Assembly: GCA_002450255.1 (NCBI GenBank) | Contig: DJYW01000134.1 | Location: 1-12,978 of the forward strand | Source: Gammaproteobacteria bacterium UBA6968 | Lineage (GTDB): Bacteria; Pseudomonadota; Gammaproteobacteria; Pseudomonadales; Azotimanducaceae | DNA length: 12,978 bases | Direction of reading: 5' to 3' | In this document: positions 6,828 to 12,978 of the stretch, piece by piece | How the letters are laid out: each line of letters begins with the position of its first letter | Numbering within the stretch: position 1 is the stretch's first letter | Made by a program: the position numbers and the translations under genes | Notes under the pieces: generated by a model | The model's input: the letters and a program-made list of their open reading frames with translations, nothing else | The model's database searches: none | What the model was told of the DNA's origin: nothing

Positions 6828-7618
6828 TAGCGGAACATATCCTCGGCCAACGGGCGATTGATGCATTGCGCCGTCGCGCTGGCATCGCGGCTGGGCTCGA
6901 TTAGGGTTTCCGCCATAGGTAGCCCACGTAACACAACCGCAGGAAGTCCTTCGGTTGTTTCGCCCATCACTAGAGTTGCCGCGCTGGCAAGCGCGTCAGC
7001 ACGGTTGATCAGCGTAGCCTGCAGATCCCGACCAAATAAATCAGTGCCGCCGCGTTGATCGTCGAGTACCTTGATGCCGGCACAGCCAATGGCGCAACCA
7101 ATGGTGCCCATGCGCCAAGGACGGTTATGAGAATCGGTAATGACTACGCCGATTTGGCATTGGTACCGCGCGGCGAGTGCGGCTCGCAGGCGTTCTGCCG
7201 AAGCATCCGGATCTGGCGGCAGTAACAGTGCGTATTCATCGCCGTCATGTTCGATATTGGATTGATCGATGCCGGCGTGGGCGCCAACAATGCCGAGCTT
7301 ATGACGAACAATTAGCACATTCGGTTTGTGGCGCAGGACCTCGGTGGATTCATCCAGAATAAGCTGTACCACACGGGAGTCTTTGCCGGTGAGATCAGCG
7401 AGGCGCATTGCCTCTGCGCCAGGTGTGATGGTACTCAGTGCGACCTGGCAGCCTTCAGCTTTGGACACAATTTTCTGTGCCAAGCAAAGTACGTCGCCGT
7501 CGCCGAGACTGACCGAATTTGCATCCAAGGCAGTGCCGAGCAGCGCCGCAAGGTCGTCACCGGGCTGAACCATGGGTATATCCCGTAGACCCAGCACTTG
7601 GTATCCCGTCGCAGTCAT
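6827..7618 (-). CDS. cofE: Coenzyme F420:L-glutamate ligase CofE
   Basis: A 263-residue GTP-dependent ligase that adds the glutamate tail to F420-0, normally as a homodimer with Mn/Mg. Motifs are AQKIVSKAEG (47-56), GIVGAHAGIDQSN (109-121), LLPPDPDASA (132-141) and TDSHNRPWRMGTIGCAIG (161-178), all hallmarks of the CofE family. It is CofE-sized and ends soon after the ligase core, so it lacks the FMN-dependent dehydro-F420-0 reductase domain that forms the C-terminal half of actinobacterial FbiB. It lies 29 bases after npdG and overlaps cofD by one base. The gap to npdG contains a perfect hairpin, and no clear ribosome binding site precedes the ATG, so translation may depend on coupling or on that structure. 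Confidence 0.95.
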   Translation of the reverse strand: MTATGYQVLGLRDIPMVQPGDDLAALLGTALDANSVSLGDGDVLCLAQKIVSKAEGCQVALSTITPGAEAMRLADLTGKDSRVVQLILDESTEVLRHKPNVLIVRHKLGIVGAHAGIDQSNIEHDGDEYALLLPPDPDASAERLRAALAARYQCQIGVVITDSHNRPWRMGTIGCAIGCAGIKVLDDQRGGTDLFGRDLQATLINRADALASAATLVMGETTEGLPAVVLRGLPMAETLIEPSRDASATAQCINRPLAEDMFR

Positions 7619-7626
7619 GGTCGCAT

Positions 7627-7646
7627 CTGGCGCTGGATAGCGCCGG
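7627..7646 (-). other. Hairpin in the npdG-cofE junction
   Basis: GGCGCT (7629-7634) pairs perfectly with AGCGCC (7639-7644) over a four-base loop. Pairing extends outward by a G-T and a C-G pair to 7627-7646. It nearly fills the 29-base junction and sits just before the cofE start. There is no T run, so it is not a terminator. It could stabilise or process the message, or limit access to the cofE start. Confidence 0.5.
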
Positions 7647-7647
7647 C

Positions 7648-8325
7648 CTAGTGTTCCTGACCGATAATTTTGATGCCCGAGTGCGATACAATGCCGCTGC
7701 GGTTGATCTGAATCAGGATAGAGGTGAGCGCCTCTGCCGCTGCCGCATTGGCGATCGGACCGGCATGCCAGCCGTGCATGCCTGCTTCGGCAATCATGTC
7801 GATCACGCGTTGGCGTGCTTCTTTATTATTGCCCGCGACCAGAACGTCGCATTCAATCGCTACATCCTGCTGCAGCAAGTGCGCCGCAATGTTCTGGAAA
7901 GCGCTCACCACATGCACGTCTTCGCCCAGAAAGTCCTGCGCGCGCTTACCCGCACTGCCTTCTTCCGGCAGCTGTACCGTACCAACTTTGGGTGGCACCA
8001 AAGGCACGGTGACATCAATGAGAATTTTTCCATTGAGGTCACCGCGGACCGCTTCCAGCGTCGAGATTTGGTGCGCGGCAGGCACAGTCAGGACAACGAT
8101 GTCTCCGGCAGCCGCTGCTGCCGCGTTCTGCATCGCTTCAGCCGGGGTGTCCGGGCTAATCTCTTTCAGTGCCGTCACCGCGGCATCGGCTTTATCCTGA
8201 GTACGAGAGCCGATAACAATTTTATAGCCGGCTTTCGACCAGCGAATGGCCAAGCCTGTGCCAAGGTCGCCGGTGCCGCCTAAAATAGCGACGGTTTCTT
8301 TTGCGGAAGGTGCATCTGTAGACAT
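7648..8325 (-). CDS. npdG: F420-dependent NADP oxidoreductase (Fno/NpdG)
   Basis: A 225-residue soluble enzyme that moves hydride between F420 and NADP. In bacteria it probably charges F420 with NADPH for use by F420H2-dependent reductases. The Rossmann glycine motif GGTGDLGTGLA is at 16-26. GSR at 39-41 after the second strand fits recognition of the NADP 2'-phosphate. TVPAAH (80-85), DVTVPL (104-109) and SAFQNIAAH (141-149) are typical of the archaeal Fno and actinobacterial NpdG family, whose members are of similar length. It is first in the npdG-cofE-cofD unit and is divergent from an LLM-class reductase, which supports the recycling role. The 5' leader has a strong hairpin 17-45 bases before the ATG. 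The upstream ribosome binding site is poor. Confidence 0.93.
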   Translation of the reverse strand: MSTDAPSAKETVAILGGTGDLGTGLAIRWSKAGYKIVIGSRTQDKADAAVTALKEISPDTPAEAMQNAAAAAAGDIVVLTVPAAHQISTLEAVRGDLNGKILIDVTVPLVPPKVGTVQLPEEGSAGKRAQDFLGEDVHVVSAFQNIAAHLLQQDVAIECDVLVAGNNKEARQRVIDMIAEAGMHGWHAGPIANAAAAEALTSILIQINRSGIVSHSGIKIIGQEH

Positions 8326-8348
8326 AGGACATCCGTAGGTTGTTCAGC

Positions 8349-8369
8349 TAGCGGCGGATTATGCCGCTA
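8349..8369 (-). promoter_or_regulatory. Leader hairpin upstream of npdG
   Basis: TAGCGGC (8349-8355) pairs perfectly with GCCGCTA (8363-8369) around a seven-base loop, 23-43 bases upstream of the npdG ATG. Depending on where transcription starts, it is either an operator dyad or a 5' leader stem. On the minus strand the loop reads ATAATCC and contains a -10-like CATAAT, so it could also overlap the promoter. No T run follows. Confidence 0.45.
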
Positions 8370-8404
8370 TTGATTGTTGAAATAAAAGATCGAGAATAGC
8401 GCAA

Positions 8405-8461
8405 TGACAGGCGAGCGGTTCGCGACCTAGCCATAGCGCGACGTACGGCGGCATCCTGTCA
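8405..8461. promoter_or_regulatory. Wide inverted pair in the npdG/LLM divergent region
   Basis: TGACAGG (8405-8411) and CCTGTCA (8455-8461) form a perfect seven-base inverted pair enclosing 43 bases. Inside it is a small GCGA-N5-TCGC stem. It lies 40-97 bases upstream of the LLM gene at 8502. It may be a pair of half-sites for a regulator of both divergent units, or a structured leader of the LLM transcript. Chance cannot be excluded for arms this short. Confidence 0.25.
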
Positions 8462-8501
8462 CCACTGCTCAGGCAGAAGTACAACAGGGAGGGTGTGAAC
8501 G

Positions 8502-9404
8502 ATGCGTATAGGTGCAATGATCGGCGCTGATGGGCGTAAAGATTCAATCGAAGATTTGATTCAGGTTGGCAAAGACATAGAAGACGCGGGGTTGGATCAC
8601 GTCTGGCTAGCAAACATCTTTTCTTATGACGCGATTACCGCGTTGGGCCTTATCGGCCGCGAGACCACTACTCTGCGACTGGGTACGGCGGTCACGCCGA
8701 CTTATCCGAGGCATCCCACCGCATTGGCGCAGCAAGCACTCACCACAGCAGCGGCGACTCAAAGCCGGTTCACCCTCGGCATCGGCCTGTCCCACAAGGT
8801 TGTTATCGAAAACATGATGGGTCTGAGCTACGCCAAGCCGGCTCGGCATATGCGCGAGTATTTAAGCGTATTGATGCCGTTGCTAAGGGGTGAGCCAGTT
8901 AATTTTGCGGGCGAAGAGTTTCAAGTTCACGGCATGAGTTTGGATATTCCCGGCGTTACCGAATTGCCGGTTGTGGTAGCGGCACTGGGGCCACAGATGA
9001 TCAAACTGACGGCGGAGCTGGCTGACGGTACGAACACCTGGATGGTAGGGCCCAAAACCATGGCCGAGCACATTTTGCCTAGCTTCCAAGCAGCGGGAAA
9101 ATCGGACCCGGAAGTAGTCGCGGGGATGCCGATAGTGCTGACCACCAACATCGATGCTGCGAAAGCTAAAATTGCAGAGACCTTGACTGTTTACGGCCAG
9201 CTACCCAGCTATCGAGCTATGCTAGACCGCGAAGGCGTTGCGGGGCCGGCAGATATTGCGATTGTCGGCGACGAAAACAGCCTGCGCGGCGAAATCAAAC
9301 GCTTCGAAGATCTTGGCGTGACGGATTTTAATGCAGCCATTATGGATACCGAACCTGGTGCGTATGAGCGCACGCTGGAGTTTCTTGGCAGCATGAAAGG
9401 CTGA
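8502..9404 (+). CDS. LLM-class F420-dependent oxidoreductase
   Basis: A 300-residue luciferase-like TIM-barrel enzyme of the kind that uses F420H2 rather than FMNH2. It resembles the actinobacterial group modelled as TIGR03564. The N-terminus (MRIGAMIGADG, 1-11) is the first barrel strand. GTAVTPTYPRHPTALAQQA (61-79) and RFTLGIGLSH (89-98) are typical conserved blocks, as is the glycine-containing ALGPQMIKLTAELADG (161-176) near the phosphate site. Its substrate is unknown. A GGAGG ribosome binding site at 8488-8492, nine bases before the ATG, fixes the start. It is transcribed divergently from npdG, which can supply F420H2, so it is the most likely user of the cofactor here. DUF938 follows on the same strand after 66 bases. 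Confidence 0.9.
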   Translation: MRIGAMIGADGRKDSIEDLIQVGKDIEDAGLDHVWLANIFSYDAITALGLIGRETTTLRLGTAVTPTYPRHPTALAQQALTTAAATQSRFTLGIGLSHKVVIENMMGLSYAKPARHMREYLSVLMPLLRGEPVNFAGEEFQVHGMSLDIPGVTELPVVVAALGPQMIKLTAELADGTNTWMVGPKTMAEHILPSFQAAGKSDPEVVAGMPIVLTTNIDAAKAKIAETLTVYGQLPSYRAMLDREGVAGPADIAIVGDENSLRGEIKRFEDLGVTDFNAAIMDTEPGAYERTLEFLGSMKG

Positions 9405-9470
9405 CGCCGGAATCCCCACAGGATTATCTAAACGTCCGCCGTACAAGTCATCAAAAACAACGAGTCAACT

Positions 9471-10127
9471 ATGACCAATGGTCCCAACTCGAAGCCTCAT
9501 CTGGGTGGTAGCGTAACGCCGCCGTCAAATGGCGACGCGATTTTGTTTTCTGGTCCGGCAGACCGTAACAAAGCACCCTTACTTACCGTGCTGCAAGCGT
9601 TGTTGCCTACGCAAGGCAGCGTGTTGGAAATAGCCAGCGGTACGGGCCAGCATGTCGAGTGGTTCGCCAGCCATTGTCCGCAGATAACCTGGCACCCTTC
9701 GGATCCGGCGGCGGACTGTCGGGCCTCGGTGAATGCGCGAGTGGCGGTCGCACAACTGCCTAATGTTGTTTCCGCAATCGACCTTGATGTGCTGGGCAAT
9801 TGGCCGGAACTTGTGGCCGAGGGCGTGTGCGTTGCAAATATGCTGCATATCTCGCCGCCAGAAACGCTGCCGGCGCTGGTCGAGGGCGTTGCTGGCGTAC
9901 TGGTTACAGGCGGATTTTTGCTGGTCTACGGACCCTTTAAGCAGAACGGTCAGTTCACATCAAAAGGTAATGCCGCTTTTGATGAGTCGCTGAAATCGCG
10001 CGACGCGCGTTGGGGTATCCGCGATGTTGAGCAACTGATTGCCACGGCCGAGGAGTACGGGCTTGGGTACGAGCAAACCATTGCCATGCCGGCCAACAAT
10101 ATGAGCGTTATCCTGCGGCGAGCCTAG
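9471..10127 (+). CDS. DUF938 SAM-dependent methyltransferase-like protein
   Basis: A 218-residue cytosolic protein of the DUF938 family (PF06080, related to METTL26), with a Rossmann-like methyltransferase fold. The family blocks are easy to see: PADRNKAPLL (29-38), VLEIASGTGQH (51-61, the SAM-binding loop), WHPSDP (74-79), NMLHISPPETL (123-133), YGPFKQNGQFTS (153-164), NAAFDESLKSRD (167-178) and WGIRDVE (181-187). The first 25 residues or so are extra to the domain and polar. The molecular function of the family is not established. It lies 66 bases after the LLM gene, possibly co-transcribed, and converges on slyX. DUF938 genes are common in Gammaproteobacteria and need no link with F420. 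Confidence 0.9.
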   Translation: MTNGPNSKPHLGGSVTPPSNGDAILFSGPADRNKAPLLTVLQALLPTQGSVLEIASGTGQHVEWFASHCPQITWHPSDPAADCRASVNARVAVAQLPNVVSAIDLDVLGNWPELVAEGVCVANMLHISPPETLPALVEGVAGVLVTGGFLLVYGPFKQNGQFTSKGNAAFDESLKSRDARWGIRDVEQLIATAEEYGLGYEQTIAMPANNMSVILRRA

Positions 10128-10185
10128 CCGAGCTGAGAAAATCCAGTCGCAATCCAGATTGGCGCGCGGCCCGTAATGATCAGGG

Positions 10186-10422
10186 TTAGTAGTGTGGAGG
10201 TGGCGGTTCAGTTCCCGGGTCCGCAGCCTGCCCCCGTGTTGCCATCGCCTTCAGCTGACTTTCCAGCAGGTCAATGCGTTGGGTGAGCGCCGTCACTTGC
10301 TGTTGTTGAATCGTGACCTCGCCGTTCAGCGTGTCGATGACCGCATCCTGAAATTCCAGACGCGACTGCAAATCCGTAATTTGCGTTTGCAATTGGATTG
10401 AATCGGCTTGACTCGTGCTCAT
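10186..10422 (-). CDS. slyX: SlyX family protein
   Basis: A 78-residue soluble protein that is almost entirely a coiled coil (heptads from about residue 8 to 58, rich in Q, L and E) followed by a short proline-rich tail ending PPPPHY, the hallmark ending of SlyX. Length and layout match the family. Its function is unknown, despite its name from proximity to slyD in Escherichia coli. AAGGA lies 12 bases before the ATG, rather far. It is downstream of the dioxygenase gene on the same strand, with an 83-base gap holding a hairpin, and may be read from that transcript or from its own promoter. It is a useful marker for a gammaproteobacterial or related origin. Confidence 0.92.
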   Translation of the reverse strand: MSTSQADSIQLQTQITDLQSRLEFQDAVIDTLNGEVTIQQQQVTALTQRIDLLESQLKAMATRGQAADPGTEPPPPHY

Positions 10423-10447
10423 GCGTGGTTTGTGTCCTTAAGGTTCC

Positions 10448-10475
10448 ATGCGCGCTGCCACCGACAGCGGCGCAT
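10448..10475 (-). other. Hairpin between dioxygenase gene and slyX
   Basis: ATGCGCGCTG (10448-10457) pairs with CAGC-G-GCGCAT (10465-10475), giving ten base pairs with a single bulged base around a seven-base loop. No T run follows on either strand. It may stabilise the 3' end of the upstream message or be a REP-like element. It separates the two genes by structure. Confidence 0.45.
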
Positions 10476-10505
10476 ACGGATCAATTGATTGGCGGGTATG
10501 AAAGG

Positions 10506-11342
10506 TTAGGGCGCAGGTAGAGATAAGTTGTATTTTCGACCTTGGTAGCTCGTATCAATCAGCTTCTTCGGATGCACACCATCCACATAGCCCATAAAGC
10601 CGGGTTCCAACACGTTATAACCCAACAGCGACTGAATGCGCGCACTGTAACGAGCCGCCACGTCAGGCGGTACAGCCAGAGACATATTCTCGATTTGTCG
10701 TAGGCCACCTAAACAGTACTGTGGTGTGATGGCCAAGCGATTCATGCTGCTTTGGTTCGCGCCGCCGCGATGCATTAACGCGCCGTCAAAAATCAATACC
10801 GAACCGGCCGGCATCAGAATTTTCACCGCGTCTTGGTCCTGACAGATTTGATCCTCAGGCCACTGGTGACTGCCGGGAATCACTTCCGTTGCGCCATTGT
10901 CCGCGGTGAACTCATCCAGCGCCCAAATGGTGCTGACACCAAAACGGGGCCGCGGCTTTAGCATCGGCAGCTGGCCTGCACCGTCATCATAGTGCCAGGG
11001 CTGCGGCGTTTCGCCAGGGTGCACCAGAATCGCCAACGCAGCGCTAAGCAAATAATTTTTCGGTAACAGTTTATCGATCAGCGTCAGCGTAGCGGGGTGC
11101 TCAATCAAGTGGGCCATACTCGGTGCTTTCGCCAACAATGCATAGACCCGCTCGCTCTTGTGGCCTTCAAAATTGTTGCGACCAGGATGCTGGCCCTGGC
11201 AATACGGTGCCAGCTCGCTTTTGATCCGAGCAATGAGGCTGGCACTAATCGCTTTCTCAATAATGCTGTAGCCGTCTTGCTCAATGCGTTTCAGGTGGTG
11301 AGCGATATCTATGCCCACCGCTTGCGAGTGTTGCGTGCTCAT
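10506..11342 (-). CDS. Phytanoyl-CoA dioxygenase (PhyH) family protein
   Basis: A 278-residue Fe(II)/2-oxoglutarate-dependent oxygenase. The iron ligands are visible: HYD at 117-119 (His117, Asp119, in WHYDDGAG) and His191 in MHRGG. Arg202 in NRLAITPQY is placed to bind the 2-oxoglutarate carboxylate. The middle section IWALDEFTADNGATEVIPGSH (139-159) is the usual core strand and loop of this family, which hydroxylates small molecules such as branched-chain acyl-CoAs, ectoine or natural products. The substrate cannot be inferred. The start is supported by GGAGG eight bases upstream. A -35/-10 pair and a dyad lie just before it, shared with the divergent SDR gene. No direct tie to F420 is visible beyond location. 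Confidence 0.9.
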   Translation of the reverse strand: MSTQHSQAVGIDIAHHLKRIEQDGYSIIEKAISASLIARIKSELAPYCQGQHPGRNNFEGHKSERVYALLAKAPSMAHLIEHPATLTLIDKLLPKNYLLSAALAILVHPGETPQPWHYDDGAGQLPMLKPRPRFGVSTIWALDEFTADNGATEVIPGSHQWPEDQICQDQDAVKILMPAGSVLIFDGALMHRGGANQSSMNRLAITPQYCLGGLRQIENMSLAVPPDVAARYSARIQSLLGYNVLEPGFMGYVDGVHPKKLIDTSYQGRKYNLSLPAP

Positions 11343-11372
11343 GTCTGGTCCCTCCGACCCTCTTTGCGATCA

Positions 11373-11400
11373 TTGATAGCTTAAATTGTTATCAAGTCAA
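11373..11400 (-). promoter_or_regulatory. Dioxygenase promoter overlapping a TTGATA-N11-TATCAA dyad
   Basis: On the minus strand, TTGACT (plus 11395-11400) and TATCAA (plus 11373-11378), 16 bases apart, make a plausible -35/-10 pair about 30 bases before the dioxygenase start. Overlapping it is a perfect dyad, TTGATA-N11-TATCAA (11373-11395), which contains the T-N11-A spacing typical of LysR-type regulator boxes. A bound regulator would cover the promoter. This is pattern-based and no regulator gene is in view. Confidence 0.45.
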
Positions 11401-11458
11401 GGTGATGAAGCGTTAGCAGACCGCGTTTCGTATGCGGCGGATGCTCGGCACAGTCGTA

Positions 11459-11487
11459 TCGACATGGGAGGGCTGCCACTATATACA
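11459..11487 (+). promoter_or_regulatory. Candidate sigma-70 promoter of the SDR gene
   Basis: TCGACA (11459-11464, five of six to the -35 consensus) and TATACA (11482-11487, four of six to the -10 consensus) are separated by exactly 17 bases. Transcription would start near 11494, about 20 bases ahead of the SDR start and just before its GGAGG. It is divergent from the dioxygenase promoter, about 60 bases away. Confidence 0.45.
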
Positions 11488-11514
11488 TAGGAAAAATCTT
11501 ATGGAGGAAGGGCG

Positions 11515-12282
11515 ATGTTGAGAGATTTAACGGACAAAGTAGCTTGGATAACCGGCGCCGGCACGGGTATTGGCGAGGGTGGGGCCGTTGCTTTAGCCGC
11601 ACTAGGCATGCACGTTGTGCTGTCGGGCCGCCGCGAAGCGCGCTTGCAAGAGGTGGCCGCGCGATGTCAGGGGCGCGCCACGATAGAAGTGTTGGATGTG
11701 GCTGATCAGGAAGCTGTGCAGACGACTGCATCGCGCATTATCGAACAGTACGGTCGTATCGACGTGCTCGTGGCGAGCGCGGGCATTAACGTGAAAGAGC
11801 GTAACTGGCATAACGTCAGCATTGAGGACTGGAATAGCGTGATCAACATCGATTTGAACGGCGCGTTTTATTGCAATCAGGCCGTGCTGCCAACGATGAA
11901 GGCACAGGGCGACGGCTTGATCATTAACATTTCGTCCTGGGCGGGTAAGCATGTGAGCGTTGTAACCGGGCCGGCGTACACTGCGGCAAAGCATGGCATG
12001 AACGCCATGAACGAGAGTATCAATATGGAAGCCGGCGCTTTTGGCGTGCGCGCATGCGCGATCTGTCCCGGTGAAGTGGCTACGCCTATTCTGGACAACC
12101 GACCGATACCGGTGCCCGCGGAAGAAAAAGCGCGCATGGTGCAGTCTGAAGATTGCGGCGACGTAATCGCGTTTCTGGCGCAACTGCCGTCCCACGTGTG
12201 TATTAACGATCTAACGATTAGTCCCACCTGGAATCGAGGTTACGTTTCGCAGGCCAGAGCGCAAGTGCCAATGCCGGATTAG
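11515..12282 (+). CDS. SDR family NAD(P)-dependent oxidoreductase
   Basis: A 255-residue classical short-chain dehydrogenase/reductase, cytosolic and probably tetrameric. The dinucleotide motif TGAGTGIG is at 13-20. Basic residues GRR (38-40) after the second strand suggest NADP(H). ASAG (87-90) stands in place of NNAG, and the catalytic YTAAK is at 155-159 (Tyr155, Lys159) with a serine at 140-141 in NISSWAG. The C-terminal INDLTISPTWNRGY is seen in several uncharacterised SDRs. The start is fixed by GGAGG at 11503-11507, seven bases before the ATG. It is divergent from the dioxygenase gene and may be controlled with it, so the two could act on related substrates, which are unknown. Confidence 0.9.
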   Translation: MLRDLTDKVAWITGAGTGIGEGGAVALAALGMHVVLSGRREARLQEVAARCQGRATIEVLDVADQEAVQTTASRIIEQYGRIDVLVASAGINVKERNWHNVSIEDWNSVINIDLNGAFYCNQAVLPTMKAQGDGLIINISSWAGKHVSVVTGPAYTAAKHGMNAMNESINMEAGAFGVRACAICPGEVATPILDNRPIPVPAEEKARMVQSEDCGDVIAFLAQLPSHVCINDLTISPTWNRGYVSQARAQVPMPD

Positions 12283-12442
12283 TCTTTTGCGCGCCGGCTG
12301 CCCGGACCCAACGCATTTTGTAATGGGCATTATGAGGATGGCTGCAACGAAGCACGAGCTGCCGTTCAAGACTGCCCACTCTTTCGATGGCGGACTGTCT
12401 GCAATGACCTGCCGGGCTGATTCAGCGGCTGGGGCCGTTTTC
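12283..12442. other. Intergenic region between SDR and LLM genes
   Basis: No supported gene. Two overlapping open frames on opposite strands (plus 12287-12502, minus 12211-12471) resemble nothing known and lack ribosome binding sites. CGGC-TGGG-GCCG followed by TTTT (12426-12441) could be a weak plus-strand terminator for the SDR gene. Confidence 0.4.
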
Positions 12443-12478
12443 AAAAAGGCAAGTGATGCGAGATCATCCACCTGCCTT
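12443..12478 (-). terminator. Terminator of the right-edge LLM gene
   Basis: On the minus strand, AAGGCAGGTGG and its partner in ATCACTTGCCTT form a stem of about 11 pairs, including two G-U, with two more pairs beyond a bulge and a six-base loop. It is followed by a run of five T starting in the stem's last base pairs. It sits about 40 bases after the stop of the LLM-family gene at the right edge and has the layout of a strong intrinsic terminator in that direction only. Confidence 0.75.
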
Positions 12479-12520
12479 AGTGAGCGCCCTAGGCCGTTTT
12501 AATTTGATAGATATAAAGCG

Positions 12521-12978
12521 TTAGGCTGCGCTGTCTGCACGCATCGCCGCAATTTCCGGCATGACTTTCTCTGCGAGCATGCGAGTTTGCGCGAGCATGT
12601 CGTCGTTGCCGTGAGCAATGGGGCGCAGAATAAATTTGTGTGCCCCCGCTTCATGAAAGTCACGCACCATTTGCATGATTTCGTCCAGTCCCCCGACAGC
12701 AGAGTAGTCCGCCGGATCTTTGCCGAGACGGTCGCGCATCACCGAGTTATACCTTTCTACGATGGGTTCCTCAGGCGTACCAAAACGAAATGCGAAGCCG
12801 GCACCGAAATGATCCTCGGCGATACGCCGATTCAGCTCTAACGCACGCGCTTTGATGGCTTTAATTATCGGCGCAATTTCGGCAGCGGTTTCAATTCCCG
12901 CTTGCCAACCGGTGCCCCACTGTGCGGTCCGTTCAATCGCCGCCATAGCCGAGCCACCCACCCACAGCGGTAGCGGAT
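12521..12978 (-). CDS. LLM-class oxidoreductase, C-terminal part (cut by window edge)
   Basis: The last 151 residues of a luciferase-like TIM-barrel flavin or F420 enzyme. The N-terminal half lies beyond the right edge, so the gene is truncated by the window, not broken. The visible part starts with PLPLWVGGSAM, the conserved strand and glycine pair at the cofactor phosphate site. RTAQWGTGW follows, where the family has a similar arginine and a GDGW-like stretch. The end (GAHKFILRP, then a helix) is the standard last barrel unit. Whether it uses F420H2 or FMN cannot be decided without the N-terminal half. The nearby F420 locus favours F420. A good terminator follows the stop. Confidence 0.85.
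   Translation of the reverse strand, partial: PLPLWVGGSAMAAIERTAQWGTGWQAGIETAAEIAPIIKAIKARALELNRRIAEDHFGAGFAFRFGTPEEPIVERYNSVMRDRLGKDPADYSAVGGLDEIMQMVRDFHEAGAHKFILRPIAHGNDDMLAQTRMLAEKVMPEIAAMRADSAA

Noticed and set aside
6828..6866. Longer cofD start at 6866
   Set aside because: It would add 13 non-conserved residues and overlap cofE by 40 bases. The ATG at 6827 overlaps the cofE stop by one base and begins directly with the conserved first strand.
7519..8283. Long plus-strand open frame opposite npdG
   Set aside because: It is a shadow of npdG, which has clear Rossmann and family motifs on the minus strand.
12211..12502. Two overlapping small open frames on opposite strands after the SDR gene
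   Set aside because: They overlap the SDR end and the terminator, have no ribosome binding sites and match no family I recognise.

Overview
The window looks like a chromosomal segment of an uncultivated or little-studied Gammaproteobacterium, roughly mid-50s % G+C in the genes. The taxonomic guess rests on slyX next to a DUF938 methyltransferase-like gene, a pairing typical of Gammaproteobacteria. It is an inference, not a placement. There are no rRNA or tRNA genes, CRISPR arrays or transposases.

The core (about 1.9-8.3 kb, minus strand) is a complete cofactor F420 locus in two transcription blocks. The first is npdG (F420:NADP oxidoreductase) - cofE (glutamyl ligase) - cofD (phospho-transferase), with a one-base stop/start overlap between cofE and cofD and an intrinsic-type terminator at the cofD stop. 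After a non-coding spacer of about 790 bases comes cofC (nucleotidyltransferase) - fbiC (fused CofG/CofH FO synthase), separated by 3 bases. FbiC makes the deazaflavin FO. CofC activates a three-carbon phospho-acid with GTP. CofD joins the two. CofE adds the glutamate tail. NpdG interconverts F420 and F420H2 with NADP(H). CofE lacks the reductase domain found in actinobacterial FbiB, and no 2-phospholactate-making genes are visible, so the tail precursor is an open question.

Left flank: the end of an unknown upstream transcript with a strong terminator, then a plus-strand MFS transporter that converges on fbiC. A bidirectional terminator separates them.

Right flank: a divergent plus-strand pair, an LLM-class F420-dependent oxidoreductase (a likely user of the cofactor) and a DUF938 gene. 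These converge on minus-strand slyX and a phytanoyl-CoA-dioxygenase-family gene. An SDR oxidoreductase is divergent from the dioxygenase and shares a promoter region holding a TTGATA-N11-TATCAA dyad. The window ends inside a second LLM-family oxidoreductase (minus strand, C-terminal half only), with a strong terminator behind it.

The locus therefore appears to be a self-contained F420 production, recycling and use module in a proteobacterium. The least explained parts are the spacer between cofD and cofC, which carries repeats and dyads, and the identity of the F420 tail.
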